Positions 1 to 8,179 are shown, numbered from the stretch's first letter. The stretch: DNA of 14,587 nt from CAMPJU01 sp046566095 (GCA_046566095.1 JBKHXI010000149.1:1-14587), one strand, 5' to 3'. The notes: generated by a model from the letters alone, not told the origin. Made by a program: numbers and translations.

Positions 1-926
1 AGCGCGTTGATCTTGTGCGTTTCCATCAGCTGCGCGGCCTCGACCGCGAGCGCCCCGGCGCCGATGGTGCGCGGGTTGCGGGTCATGACCTCGCCGATGC
101 GGGTCGCGCGCAGGTCGACCGCGGCGTCGTCGAGCGTGCGCCGCAGGTCGCCGTCGGTGTACAGGCCGAGCAGGCGGCCGTCGCCGTCGACCACGGTGGT
201 CATGCCCAGGCGCTTGCGGCTCATCTCCACCAGCGCCTCGCTCAGGCTGGCGTCGGCCGGCACCCGCGGTACCTCGTCGCCGGCGTGCATCACGTCGGTG
301 ATGTGCAGCAGCAGGCGGCGGCCGAGCGCGCCGGCCGGGTGCGAGCGGGCGAAGTCGTCGGCGGTGAAGCCGCGCGCCTCCAGCAGCGCGACCGCCAGCG
401 CGTCGCCCATCGCCAGCGCCGCGGTGGTGCTGGCGGTCGGGGCGAGGTCGAGCGGGCAGGCCTCGGCCGGCACGCCCACGTCCAGGTGCACGTCGGCCTC
501 GCGCGCCAGCGAGGACTGCGGCCGGCCGGTCATGGCGACCAGGCGGTTGCCCTGGCGCTTGAGCACCGGCAGCAGCAGCAGGATCTCGTCGCTTTCGCCC
601 GAGTACGACAGGGCCAGCACCACGTCGGCGTCGGTGACCATGCCCAGGTCGCCGTGCGCCGCCTCGCCGGGGTGCACGTAGAAGGCCGGGGTGCCGGTCG
701 AGGCCAGGGTGGCGGCGATCTTGCGCGCGACGTGGCCGGACTTGCCCATGCCGGTGCACACCACCCGGCCGCTGCAGGCCAGCAGCAGGCGGCAGGCGGC
801 GGAGAACTCGCCGTCCAGGCGCTGCGCGAGCGCGACCAGCGCGCGCGTCTCGATCTCCAGCACGCGCCGCCCGCTGGCGGCAAGGCCGGCGTCGCGGGCG
901 GCCGCGGGTGCGGCGTCGGGGCTCAT
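1..926 (-). CDS. kdsD: Arabinose-5-phosphate isomerase KdsD, SIS + CBS domains (3' end cut by window)
   Basis: KdsD interconverts ribulose-5-phosphate and arabinose-5-phosphate in the cytoplasm, the first step of Kdo synthesis for LPS. The open minus-strand frame from the ATG at 926 gives 308 complete codons before the edge; the family is about 325-335 residues, so roughly 20 are missing. The SIS domain covers about residues 45-180, with GMGKSGHVARKIA (59-71), HGDLG (91-95) and SYSGES (107-112). Two CBS domains follow (about 210-265 and 275 to the edge, the first with YTDGDLRRTL). The four residues regarded as active-site in E. coli KdsD have equivalents here: K62, E111, E154 and H196 (in SHPAGALGRR). 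It diverges from ibaG. In related bacteria kdsC and lpt genes follow kdsD, which would lie off the left edge (inference). GutQ/KpsF paralogues share this architecture, but the ibaG-murA context favours KdsD. Confidence 0.95.
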   Translation of the reverse strand, partial: MSPDAAPAAARDAGLAASGRRVLEIETRALVALAQRLDGEFSAACRLLLACSGRVVCTGMGKSGHVARKIAATLASTGTPAFYVHPGEAAHGDLGMVTDADVVLALSYSGESDEILLLLPVLKRQGNRLVAMTGRPQSSLAREADVHLDVGVPAEACPLDLAPTASTTAALAMGDALAVALLEARGFTADDFARSHPAGALGRRLLLHITDVMHAGDEVPRVPADASLSEALVEMSRKRLGMTTVVDGDGRLLGLYTDGDLRRTLDDAAVDLRATRIGEVMTRNPRTIGAGALAVEAAQLMETHKINA

Positions 927-944
927 CGGTCGCGGCCTTTCCGG

Positions 945-950
945 TAGACT
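945..950 (+). promoter_or_regulatory. Candidate -10 box for the ibaG transcript
   Basis: TAGACT, inside GGTAGACT, matches four of six positions of the sigma-70 -10 consensus and sits 51 bases before the ibaG ATG. A similar GGTAAACT lies in front of manC at 13106-13113. No recognisable -35 hexamer is present, so the call is weak and rests on position and recurrence. Confidence 0.2.
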
Positions 951-958
951 GACCGGCC

Positions 959-964
959 ATTTTA
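959..964 (-). promoter_or_regulatory. Candidate -10 box for kdsD
   Basis: Read on the minus strand this is TAAAAT, one base from the sigma-70 -10 consensus, in a very GC-rich background. It lies 33 bases upstream of the kdsD ATG. I see no good -35 hexamer at 16-18 bases. The same sequence context (CATTTTA then AGCGGC or GCGGC on the plus strand) recurs in front of purM at 7996-8007, which is the main reason to note it. Confidence 0.25.
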
Positions 965-1001
965 AGCGGCTTTCGCCGCCGGCAGACGGCTCCGCCCCGC
1001 C

Positions 1002-1235
1002 ATGACCCCGGAAACCATCCAGCGCCTCATCGAACAGGGCCTGCCCGGCGCCCGCGCCGAGGTCCGCGGCGACGACGGGGTGCATTTCGAGGCCACCGTG
1101 GTCTGCGCGGCCTTCGCCGGCAAGCTGCCGCTGGCCCGCCACCGCATGGTCTACGCCACCCTGGGCGAGCGCATGGGCGGGGAGATCCACGCCCTGTCGC
1201 TGAAGACCCTGACCCCGGACGAGGCCGGGGGTTGA
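1002..1235 (+). CDS. ibaG: BolA family protein IbaG (YrbA)
   Basis: Small cytoplasmic BolA-family protein, 77 residues, close to the E. coli IbaG size. BolA proteins pair with monothiol glutaredoxins to bind or transfer [2Fe-2S] clusters, and IbaG has been linked to acid tolerance in E. coli (family knowledge). The class II KH-like fold is recognisable: an N-terminal helix (TPETIQRLIEQGLPGA), a strand with HFEATVV (28-34), the segment LARHRMVYATL (45-55), and the family's C-terminal EIHALSLKTLTP (61-72) with the conserved histidine H63. The ATG start is taken because the BolA domain begins at once; only a weak ribosome-binding site is visible. In many gammaproteobacteria ibaG lies directly before murA. 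Here a 533-residue gene sits between them, beginning 30 bases after the ibaG stop, so all three may be co-transcribed. Confidence 0.92.
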   Translation: MTPETIQRLIEQGLPGARAEVRGDDGVHFEATVVCAAFAGKLPLARHRMVYATLGERMGGEIHALSLKTLTPDEAGG

Positions 1236-1265
1236 TTCCATCGGGAAAGGACGAGGGGGGCAAGC

Positions 1266-2867
1266 ATGCGTCTGTTGAATTTCGCGGTCGTATCGGCTGT
1301 GGCGGTGGGCTTTGCCTTCGCGTCGTCGACGGCGCGCGCCGAGAAGGCGCCGGCGATTCCGGAAGAGCCGCCCCTGGAACGATACGAGGATGTTCCGCAG
1401 CCATGGAGGGAATACCTGCTCCGCGCGCGGGTCGCCGAACGCATCGCCGATCCGCTGCAGCGCTGCCTGGCCTTCCCAGACCTGCCTGACAATCGGTGGC
1501 CGGAAGGTCATGCTGCCGCGCACTGCCGTCACCATTTCGGCGTTCAGCGTCCTACGCTCGAGGAGCTGGGCGATCTGGTGGAGCGTGGCGAGCTGGCAAG
1601 ACTGGAGGAAATGTTCGATGCGAGTCTGGCAAGACACTATTCCGGGTCCGATGCCAGCGAGGAGATCCACGACACCTTCAATTACCTGCTCAGCGGGGGC
1701 GATGCGCAGATCGACAGGCTCACCGCGGCATGGATCCGGCAGGCGCCGGACAGCGCCTATGCGAACCTGGCCCGGGGCGCCTACTTCAAGGGTGCGGCAT
1801 GGAAGGCGCGGGGGTCGAAGTATGCATCCGAAACGCCCGGGGAAAACCTGCGGCGCATGAGCGCCCTGGTCGAAGCGGCGATTCCCTATTTCGAGAAGGC
1901 CGTTTCGATCAATCCGCGGCTGATCGCGGCCTATACCGGCATGGTCGAGCTGGGCATGCTGGACTCGCGACCCGAGCTGGAGGAGCGGGCCTTCGAGATG
2001 GCCGAGAAGCTCGATCCGGCCTGCGTGGAACTTGCCAATGTCCGCATGCGTGCGCTGCAACCTCGTTGGGGCGGCAGTTATGAACGGATGCTGGCCTACG
2101 CCAATCGCCTTTCACGCCATGTACCAGGCCGGCCGCATCTGGCAATGCATGTCGGCGCCCCGTTCGCGGATCGTGGAGACAGGCTCATCGCCGACAGTCA
2201 GTTGACCCGGGAAACGCTGGACATACTCGAAATCGCGATTGCAAAGGGCAGCAGCGAGGAGGCGCTAAGGGATGCGGCCAACGTGGCCCTGAATCTGAGC
2301 GATGGAAAGCCGGACCGCATCAAGGGGCTGGCGTTTCTGTTGCAGCAATCGAGGTTCCAGGAAACCGATGCCTGGGGCGCCCGGCAGATCGCGTGGCTAC
2401 TGGTCAGGCCGGAGCCGCAATGGAGCCTGAAATACGCGTTGCATGCGTTGGAACTGGAACCCGGGAACGCCTTCGGTCATTACCTGGTCGCTGCCGGATT
2501 CAACAATGTCGGGCGCCTGGAAGAGGCGGAACGAGCATATCGTGTCGCCATGGAAGACCCGCGGCACCGACAGGCCTCGCTACGCGAAGTCGCCAGCATG
2601 TGGCTTTATCACGGCGACGAGGATGACACAGATCGCGCAACGAAGGCCGGGCCGTACATCGATCTGCTCGTGCGCGAATATCCCGATGACGGATGGGGCT
2701 GGATCATGCGGTTGGACCGTGATGGCATGATGGAGAAGAGGATCGAGGTGCAAGCCGTGCGCGAGGTGCTGGGCAGGCTGAACCGGGACGATCCGTGGCA
2801 GGCGGCACGCGCCGAAGAGCTGGAGAAGGCGATCGAACAGGCCGGGGCCGCCGCCAAGCCGCGCTGA
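1266..2867 (+). CDS. Exported DUF4034-like / TPR-like protein of unknown function
   Basis: A 533-residue protein with a classical signal peptide: MRLL, a hydrophobic core at about 6-20, and a likely cleavage after ARA (residue 25). It is therefore probably periplasmic, with no lipobox. The middle resembles DUF4034 as I remember that family: a tryptophan/arginine motif AAWKARGSKYASETP (177-191), then helical repeats and QPRWGGSYERML (265-276). A TPR-like pair follows at about 387-432 (ALHALELEPGNAFGHYLVAA, then EEAERAYRVAMEDP). No catalytic motif is visible; helical repeats suggest protein binding, but the partner is unknown. The ATG has a good ribosome-binding site, GAGGGGGG, five bases upstream. 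GC is lower than in neighbours (sampled 60-base lines 57-65% against 75% in murA) and A/T-ending codons are common, hinting at later acquisition or relaxed codon selection. The domain label is from memory; coding status is secure. Confidence 0.85.
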   Translation: MRLLNFAVVSAVAVGFAFASSTARAEKAPAIPEEPPLERYEDVPQPWREYLLRARVAERIADPLQRCLAFPDLPDNRWPEGHAAAHCRHHFGVQRPTLEELGDLVERGELARLEEMFDASLARHYSGSDASEEIHDTFNYLLSGGDAQIDRLTAAWIRQAPDSAYANLARGAYFKGAAWKARGSKYASETPGENLRRMSALVEAAIPYFEKAVSINPRLIAAYTGMVELGMLDSRPELEERAFEMAEKLDPACVELANVRMRALQPRWGGSYERMLAYANRLSRHVPGRPHLAMHVGAPFADRGDRLIADSQLTRETLDILEIAIAKGSSEEALRDAANVALNLSDGKPDRIKGLAFLLQQSRFQETDAWGARQIAWLLVRPEPQWSLKYALHALELEPGNAFGHYLVAAGFNNVGRLEEAERAYRVAMEDPRHRQASLREVASMWLYHGDEDDTDRATKAGPYIDLLVREYPDDGWGWIMRLDRDGMMEKRIEVQAVREVLGRLNRDDPWQAARAEELEKAIEQAGAAAKPR

Positions 2868-2898
2868 CGAACGCTCCAACCGCAACGGGAAGCACGAA

Positions 2899-4155
<1,257 letters not shown>

Positions 4156-4173
4156 GGCCCCCCGACGGGAAGC

Positions 4174-4239
4174 TGTCGTCCCGAGCGCAGCGAGGGACCT
4201 GCTTTCAAAACCAGATTCCTCACTGCGTTCGGAATGACA
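4174..4239. repeat. 28-bp imperfect inverted repeat between convergent genes (REP-like element, possible terminator)
   Basis: The left arm, 4174-4201, begins TGTCGTCCCGAGCGCAGCGA. The right arm, 4212-4239, ends TCGGAATGACA. The reverse complement of the right arm aligns with the left arm over 28 bases without gaps; the six differences are all transitions, giving three G-U pairs and three C-A mismatches in RNA from either strand. The spacer, CTTTCAAAAC, is ten bases. I recall CGAGCGCAGCGAGG / CCTCGCTGCGCTCGG palindromes as dispersed intergenic repeats in many GC-rich bacteria. The position, after murA and after the convergent DUF3108 gene, fits a bidirectional hairpin limiting read-through. 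There is no U-tract, so a classic intrinsic terminator is not shown. The remaining bases up to 4296 hold only a 5-bp inverted repeat, GGCCT/AGGCC (4246-4262). Confidence 0.8.
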
Positions 4240-4296
4240 AGGGGTGGCCTGCGGAGTAGGCCCTGCCGGTCGGGAGTGCGGCTCGCCCGGACGTGA

Positions 4297-5037
4297 CTAG
4301 CGCAGCGACTGGATCCGCAGGTCGAGCGCGTCCCGGCCCTTCTCGCGCTGCAGGATCCGCGCCGGCACCGGCAGGCCCTCGACCACCCAGGCGATGATCT
4401 GGCGGTCGCCGTCCTGTCCGATGACCTTGGTCGCCTCGTGCGCGCGCCCGTCGACCGTCACCGTCTCGGTGCCGGCCACGCGGTAGTCCAGCGACCGGGC
4501 CTTGCCGTTGTCGACCATGCGGTAGCGCAGCGGCCTGCCCGCGGCCAGGTCGCGCGGCAGCGCCAGGTTGACCAGCATGCCGTCCAGGTCCCCGGGCCGC
4601 AGCCGCACCGGGCCGGCGCGGTCGGGCTTGACGTCGCCGCTCCAGCGCGCCTCGCCGCGCGCCCAGTCGTAGGTCGCGGTCTGGTCGGACTTCTTGAACA
4701 GCATCTTCGACGAATCGCGGCTCGTCAGCGGCCGCCACCGGCCGTCGACCACCTCGAAGGTGGTGCGCTGGGCGACGTCGGCGCCGGCCAGCGCGGCCAT
4801 GCCCGAGGTGCCCTTGATGTCCAGGCTGTAGGTCCAGCGGTTGCCGCCGTCGCGGGCCAGGCGCATGGTGCCCTCGCCCTGCGGGCTGCCCTGGTAGAAC
4901 ACCTGGTAGCGCGCGGTGAACGGTTCCACCGCCGCGGCGGCGACGCTGGCGCAGGCCAGCGCGGCTGCGGCGAAGACCATGCCCAGCTGCGGCAGGCGGG
5001 CGAAGCGGTGGCGGGAGGTGGGGATCGCGTTGTTCAT
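4297..5037 (-). CDS. DUF3108 domain exported protein (downstream copy)
   Basis: A 246-residue protein with an N-terminal signal sequence: a basic region (RHRFAR), a hydrophobic stretch at about 19-33, and a probable cleavage near SVAAAA (about residue 36). A periplasmic location is expected. The rest matches DUF3108 as I know it: a beta-rich fold starting at PFTARYQVFYQG (39-50), with DWARGEARWSGD (124-135), DGMLVNLALPRD (152-163), YRMVDNGKAR (172-181) and a C-terminal PVPARILQREKG. These blocks recur in the adjacent upstream gene, so the two are tandem paralogues. The ATG directly follows the upstream stop (TGAATG on the minus strand), implying translational coupling. The family's biochemical role is not established; the beta-rich fold suggests ligand or lipid binding, which is inference only. 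Confidence 0.85.
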   Translation of the reverse strand: MNNAIPTSRHRFARLPQLGMVFAAAALACASVAAAAVEPFTARYQVFYQGSPQGEGTMRLARDGGNRWTYSLDIKGTSGMAALAGADVAQRTTFEVVDGRWRPLTSRDSSKMLFKKSDQTATYDWARGEARWSGDVKPDRAGPVRLRPGDLDGMLVNLALPRDLAAGRPLRYRMVDNGKARSLDYRVAGTETVTVDGRAHEATKVIGQDGDRQIIAWVVEGLPVPARILQREKGRDALDLRIQSLR

Positions 5038-5829
5038 TCAGGCTCCTTGGTACTGGACCAGCTGCAGGTCGTAGACGTCCTTGCCGTCCTCGCGCTTGAG
5101 GATCCGGATCGGGGTGGGAACGCCGTCGGCGATCCAGAAGACGGTCTGTTCGTCGTCCTGGTCGGTGCGCTGCACGCGCATCGCCAGGTAGTCGATGCCG
5201 TTGACGGTGAGGCCTTCCTTCTGCGCGGACACCGCGTAGCGGTGCTCGCGGGCGCGGCCGTTGTCGACCACGCGATAGGTCAGCTGCACGCCCGGGCGGG
5301 CATCCCTGACCACGGCCAGGTTGACCAGCAGTCCGCTCATGTCGCCGGCGCGCAATGTCACCGGCTGGCGCCGGTGCTGGCCGATGTCGCCGCTCCACTG
5401 CGCCGTGCCCGCGTTCCAGTCGAAACGGCCGTTGCTGCGCTTGTCGAGGAACAGGGCCTGCCGTACCGTGCCCTGGCTCAAGGGCTGGAAGCCGGCCGCG
5501 CCGTCGACGAACACGGTGCTCTGCTGCGCATCCAGTCCCGCCAGGCCGAGCAGGCCGCGGTTGACGCGGATGCCCAGGTCCATCCGCCACTGCACGCCCG
5601 TGCCGCGGACCAGCCGCAGCGTCGCCTCGCCCATCTGCCTGCCCGCGCGGTGCACGCTGTAGGCGGCGGTGAACGGCGACAGGGGCGGGTCGACCGCGGC
5701 GTGGTCGGCGCGCGCAGCGGCCGGCGGGTCCGCCTGCCGCGCCGAGGCGGCCTCGGGCATCGCGGCGGCCGCGAGCAGGACGGCGGCGAACGCTAGGGTT
5801 TGCAGGGCGGTGGTCCGGAGTTCGGGCAT
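5038..5829 (-). CDS. DUF3108 domain exported protein (upstream copy)
   Basis: Second member of the tandem DUF3108 pair; 263 residues from the ATG at 5829. I prefer that start because a normal signal peptide begins there (MPELRTTALQTLAF, hydrophobic AAVLLAAAAM, then cleavage near ASA before RQ). A GTG at 5856 in the same frame would add nine proline-rich residues. Neither start has a clear ribosome-binding site. Blocks matching the downstream copy are PFTAAYSVHRAG, DWNAGTAQWSGD, SGLLVNLAVVRD, YRVVDNGRAR and PTPIRILKREDGKDVYDLQL. It lacks membrane helices beyond the signal and has no obvious catalytic residues. It lies 51 bases downstream of purN on the same strand, so it may share the purine operon's transcript, though its role there is unknown. 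Confidence 0.85.
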   Translation of the reverse strand: MPELRTTALQTLAFAAVLLAAAAMPEAASARQADPPAAARADHAAVDPPLSPFTAAYSVHRAGRQMGEATLRLVRGTGVQWRMDLGIRVNRGLLGLAGLDAQQSTVFVDGAAGFQPLSQGTVRQALFLDKRSNGRFDWNAGTAQWSGDIGQHRRQPVTLRAGDMSGLLVNLAVVRDARPGVQLTYRVVDNGRAREHRYAVSAQKEGLTVNGIDYLAMRVQRTDQDDEQTVFWIADGVPTPIRILKREDGKDVYDLQLVQYQGA

Positions 5830-5880
5830 GGGGGGGTCCGTGGGGGTGCGTGGCACCCGGGTTGCGCGCGTCGCGATGGC

Positions 5881-6597
5881 CTAGGGCGCCGCGACGCCGC
5901 TGCCCGGTTCGGCATGCAGGCTGCCGTCGGACTCTAGGAGCAGCGGCCTAAACAGCGGGTGACCGTCGAGCAGGACGCTCGCGCCGCGTTCAGCCAGACG
6001 GCCGGAAAGCGCCAGGCGCAGGGTCGCGACCAGCAGCGGGTGCTCGAGTTCCAGCACCCGTGCGGCGAGGCCTTCGGCGCTCTCGCCGGGCGCAACCGCG
6101 AGCCGGGCCTGGGCGATGACGGCGCCGGCGTCCAGTTCCGGGGTGACGAAGTGCACGCTGGCGCCGTGCGCGCGGTCGCCGGCGGCCAGCGCCCGGGCGT
6201 GGGTGCGCAGGCCGCGGTGGCGGGGCAGCAGCGAAGGATGGATGTTCAGGATGCGGCCGCGGAAGCGGGCGAGGAAGGCGTCGCCGAGGATCCGCAGGTA
6301 GCCGGCGCAGACCACCCAGTCGGGCCGGCAGGCGGCCACGGCATCGCCCAGCGCTTCATCGAAGGCGGCGCGATCCGGGAATCGGGCCGGCATCGCCGCC
6401 CAACGACGGTCCGCGGCCACGCGCTGCAGCGCACCGCAGCCGGGGCGGTCGGAGAACACCCCCGCGACCTCGGCCCGCAGCCGGCCGGCGGCGATCGCGT
6501 CCAGGATCGCCTGCAGGTTGCTGCCGCGGCCGGAGGCCAGCACCGCCAGCCGCGGCGCCGCGCCCGGGCGGTCGCGCTGCGCGCCGGCCGCGCTCAC
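5881..6597 (-). CDS. purN: Phosphoribosylglycinamide formyltransferase PurN
   Basis: PurN transfers a formyl group from 10-formyltetrahydrofolate to GAR, the third step of de novo IMP synthesis, in the cytoplasm. The 238-residue product (E. coli 212) carries LAVLASGRGSNLQAIL near the N terminus (17-32, phosphate binding), the catalytic asparagine and histidine in ILNIHPSLLPRH (N118, H120), and the catalytic aspartate D156 in HFVTPELDAGAVIAQ. The GTG start at 6597 is chosen because it overlaps the stop of the preceding membrane-protein gene by four bases (GTGA). The frame stays open further upstream, but that part is antisense-like and bears no PurN homology. The N terminus carries about 15 extra residues before the first strand and the C terminus a short extension. 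Downstream are the two DUF3108 genes. Confidence 0.96.
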   Translation of the reverse strand: MSAAGAQRDRPGAAPRLAVLASGRGSNLQAILDAIAAGRLRAEVAGVFSDRPGCGALQRVAADRRWAAMPARFPDRAAFDEALGDAVAACRPDWVVCAGYLRILGDAFLARFRGRILNIHPSLLPRHRGLRTHARALAAGDRAHGASVHFVTPELDAGAVIAQARLAVAPGESAEGLAARVLELEHPLLVATLRLALSGRLAERGASVLLDGHPLFRPLLLESDGSLHAEPGSGVAAP

Positions 6598-6899
6598 AGG
6601 CCGAGGACGAGTTGCGGCCAGGCGAACAGCATCGCCAGCACCAGCAGCCAGGCCAGTACCCCGAAGGCGGCCGCCACCGCCGCCTGCAGCCGGCCCAGGC
6701 GCGGGCCGGTATCGGCCAGGAACGACAGCCAGTAGGCCCCGAGCGCCACGATCGCCAGCAGGAACATCCGCATCGCCCGCAGCGGCGGCTCGGGCTGCAG
6801 CCATTGCAGGCCCAGCGCCAGCAGCAGCAGGGCCGCCGCGATCGCCAGCAGCCAGCGCGAGCGCCGGCTCAGGTCCGACAGCTGGAATCCGATCAGCAT
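6594..6899 (-). CDS. Small membrane protein with three predicted helices, between purM and purN
   Basis: A 101-residue protein I do not recognise. Three hydrophobic segments are evident: WLLAIAAALLLLALGLQWL (about 17-35), MRMFLLAIVALGAYWLSFLA (about 49-68), and a long one at about 77-101 containing VLAWLLVLAMLFAW. The N terminus, MLIGFQLSDLSRRSR, is short and basic, suggesting an inner-membrane protein with its N terminus in the cytoplasm. No cofactor or enzyme motif is visible. The ATG lies 13 bases after the purM stop, and the stop overlaps the purN GTG by four bases (GTGA), so it is tightly embedded in the operon and probably translated. The same frame continues upstream through purM in a low-complexity shadow translation, which I excluded. 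It could be a lineage-specific conserved membrane protein. Confidence 0.75.
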   Translation of the reverse strand: MLIGFQLSDLSRRSRWLLAIAAALLLLALGLQWLQPEPPLRAMRMFLLAIVALGAYWLSFLADTGPRLGRLQAAVAAAFGVLAWLLVLAMLFAWPQLVLGL

Positions 6900-6912
6900 C
6901 GGCCGGGCGCCA

Positions 6913-7956
6913 TCACCCGATCGCGACCCGACCGCCGTCGCCGGCGGCCGCGACCGTGCCGATGCTCCAGTGGGCCAGGCCCAGGCGGTCGAGTTCGGCG
7001 CCGACCGCCGCCACCGAGTCGGCGGCGACCACCAGCACGTAGCCGATCCCGCAGTTGAAGGTGCGCCACATCTCCGCGCGCGGCACCGCGCCCTCGCGCT
7101 GCAGCCAGTCGAACACCGACGGCTGCGGCCAGGACTGCGCGTCGATGTCCACGCCCAGGCCTTCCGGGACCACCCGGACGATGTTCTCGGTGAGGCCGCC
7201 GCCGGTGATGTGGGCCATGGCATGCACCGCGCCGCCGTGGGCGCCGCGCAGCAAGGCCAGCACCGGCCCGACGTAGAGCGCGGTCGGGGCCATCAGCGCG
7301 TCGACCAGGCGGGTGCCGCCGAGGTCCAGGTCGGCCGGCCGCCCGGCGCGGTCGTAGATGCGGCGGATCAGCGAGTAGCCGTTGGAATGCGGACCGGAGG
7401 AGGCGACCCCGACCAGCACGTCGCCCGCGCGCACCCGCGAGCCGTCGCGCAGCTCGGACTTCTCCACGCCGGCCACGCAGAAGCCGGCCAGGTCGTACTC
7501 GCCGGGGGGGTACATGTCCGGCATCTCGGCGGTCTCGCCGCCGATCAGGGCGCAGCCGGCCAGTTCGCAGCCGCGGGCGATGCCGCCGACCACCGCCACG
7601 GTGGTGTCGACGTCGAGCCTGCCGGTGGCGAAGTAGTCCAGGAAGAACAGCGGCTCGGCGCCCTGCACCAGCACGTCGTTGACGCACATCGCCACCAGGT
7701 CGATGCCGATGGTGTCGTGGCGGCCGAGCTGCTGGGCGAGCTTGAGCTTGGTGCCGACCCCGTCGGTGCCCGAGACCAGCACCGGCTCGCGGTATTTGCC
7801 GGACAGGTCGAACAGCGCGCCGAAGCCGCCCAGGCCGCCCATCACCTCGGGCCGGAAGCTGCGCCTGACCAGCGGCTTGATGCGTTCGACGACCCGGTTG
7901 CCCGCGTCGATGTCGACGCCGGCGTCGCGGTAGGTGAGGGGGGTGGGGTCGGACAA
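6913..7956 (-). CDS. purM: Phosphoribosylformylglycinamidine cyclo-ligase PurM (AIR synthetase)
   Basis: PurM closes FGAM to AIR using ATP, the fifth step of de novo purine synthesis. From the TTG at 7956 it is 347 residues (E. coli 345) and begins SDPTPLTYRDAGVDIDAG. Family motifs are SGTDGVGTKLKLA (62-74), GGETAEMP (139-146), SSGPHSNGYSL (187-197) and HITGGGLTENI (249-259), the last two marking the C-terminal domain. An ATG at 7998 would add 14 residues with no family resemblance and lies inside a good -10 box (TAAAAT, 7997-8002), so a transcript from that promoter would not contain it. A modest GGGAA lies six bases before the TTG. The gene opens the minus-strand cluster purM, small membrane protein, purN, DUF3108 pair, and diverges from the DUF2066 gene. 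Confidence 0.96.
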   Translation of the reverse strand: MSDPTPLTYRDAGVDIDAGNRVVERIKPLVRRSFRPEVMGGLGGFGALFDLSGKYREPVLVSGTDGVGTKLKLAQQLGRHDTIGIDLVAMCVNDVLVQGAEPLFFLDYFATGRLDVDTTVAVVGGIARGCELAGCALIGGETAEMPDMYPPGEYDLAGFCVAGVEKSELRDGSRVRAGDVLVGVASSGPHSNGYSLIRRIYDRAGRPADLDLGGTRLVDALMAPTALYVGPVLALLRGAHGGAVHAMAHITGGGLTENIVRVVPEGLGVDIDAQSWPQPSVFDWLQREGAVPRAEMWRTFNCGIGYVLVVAADSVAAVGAELDRLGLAHWSIGTVAAAGDGGRVAIG

Positions 7957-7996
7957 GGCGGTTCCCGGCGCGTGGCGCCCGAACGGTCGGCCCTGC

Positions 7997-8002
7997 ATTT
8001 TA
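7997..8002 (-). promoter_or_regulatory. Candidate -10 box for the purM-purN operon
   Basis: On the minus strand this reads TAAAAT, five of six matches to the sigma-70 -10 consensus, 40 bases upstream of the proposed purM TTG. A transcript would start near 7990. No convincing -35 hexamer is seen at the normal spacing. The rest of the divergent gap, 8003-8179, is GC-rich; I find no PurR-like palindrome, riboswitch or repeat in it. Confidence 0.35.
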
Positions 8003-8179
8003 GCGGCTGTTGCGCGGCAACCGATACGTTCCGCCGACGCGGTCGCGGAAAGCGAGGGCGAGGCCCCGAAGCCGGATCCTCCCGCGCACGACAGGGCGAC
8101 GCACGCGCGATCGCCCCGGCATGGACGCGCCGCGCCCGCTGCGGCACCATGCGGGCAGGTCGCTGCCCAGGACGGAAGG

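Noticed and set aside
15..947. Plus-strand 310-codon frame over kdsD
   Set aside because: Antisense shadow; the opposite strand carries a complete SIS/CBS isomerase with active-site residues.
4174..4239. A tRNA, small RNA gene or CRISPR repeat at the inverted repeat
   Set aside because: No cloverleaf, no repeat-spacer periodicity and no promoter seen; one hairpin only. A dispersed palindrome or terminator role is simpler.
4220..5590. Minus-strand 456-codon frame overlapping both DUF3108 genes
   Set aside because: Different frame from two genes with signal peptides and conserved blocks; composition is proline/arginine/glycine-rich shadow.
5854..5856. GTG as the start of the upstream DUF3108 gene
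   Set aside because: It adds nine residues before a normal signal peptide and has no ribosome-binding site; the ATG at 5829 is preferred, though not proven.
8003..8179. Riboswitch or purine-repressor site between purM and DUF2066
   Set aside because: No purine riboswitch core or PurR-type palindrome could be recognised; only GC-rich sequence is present.
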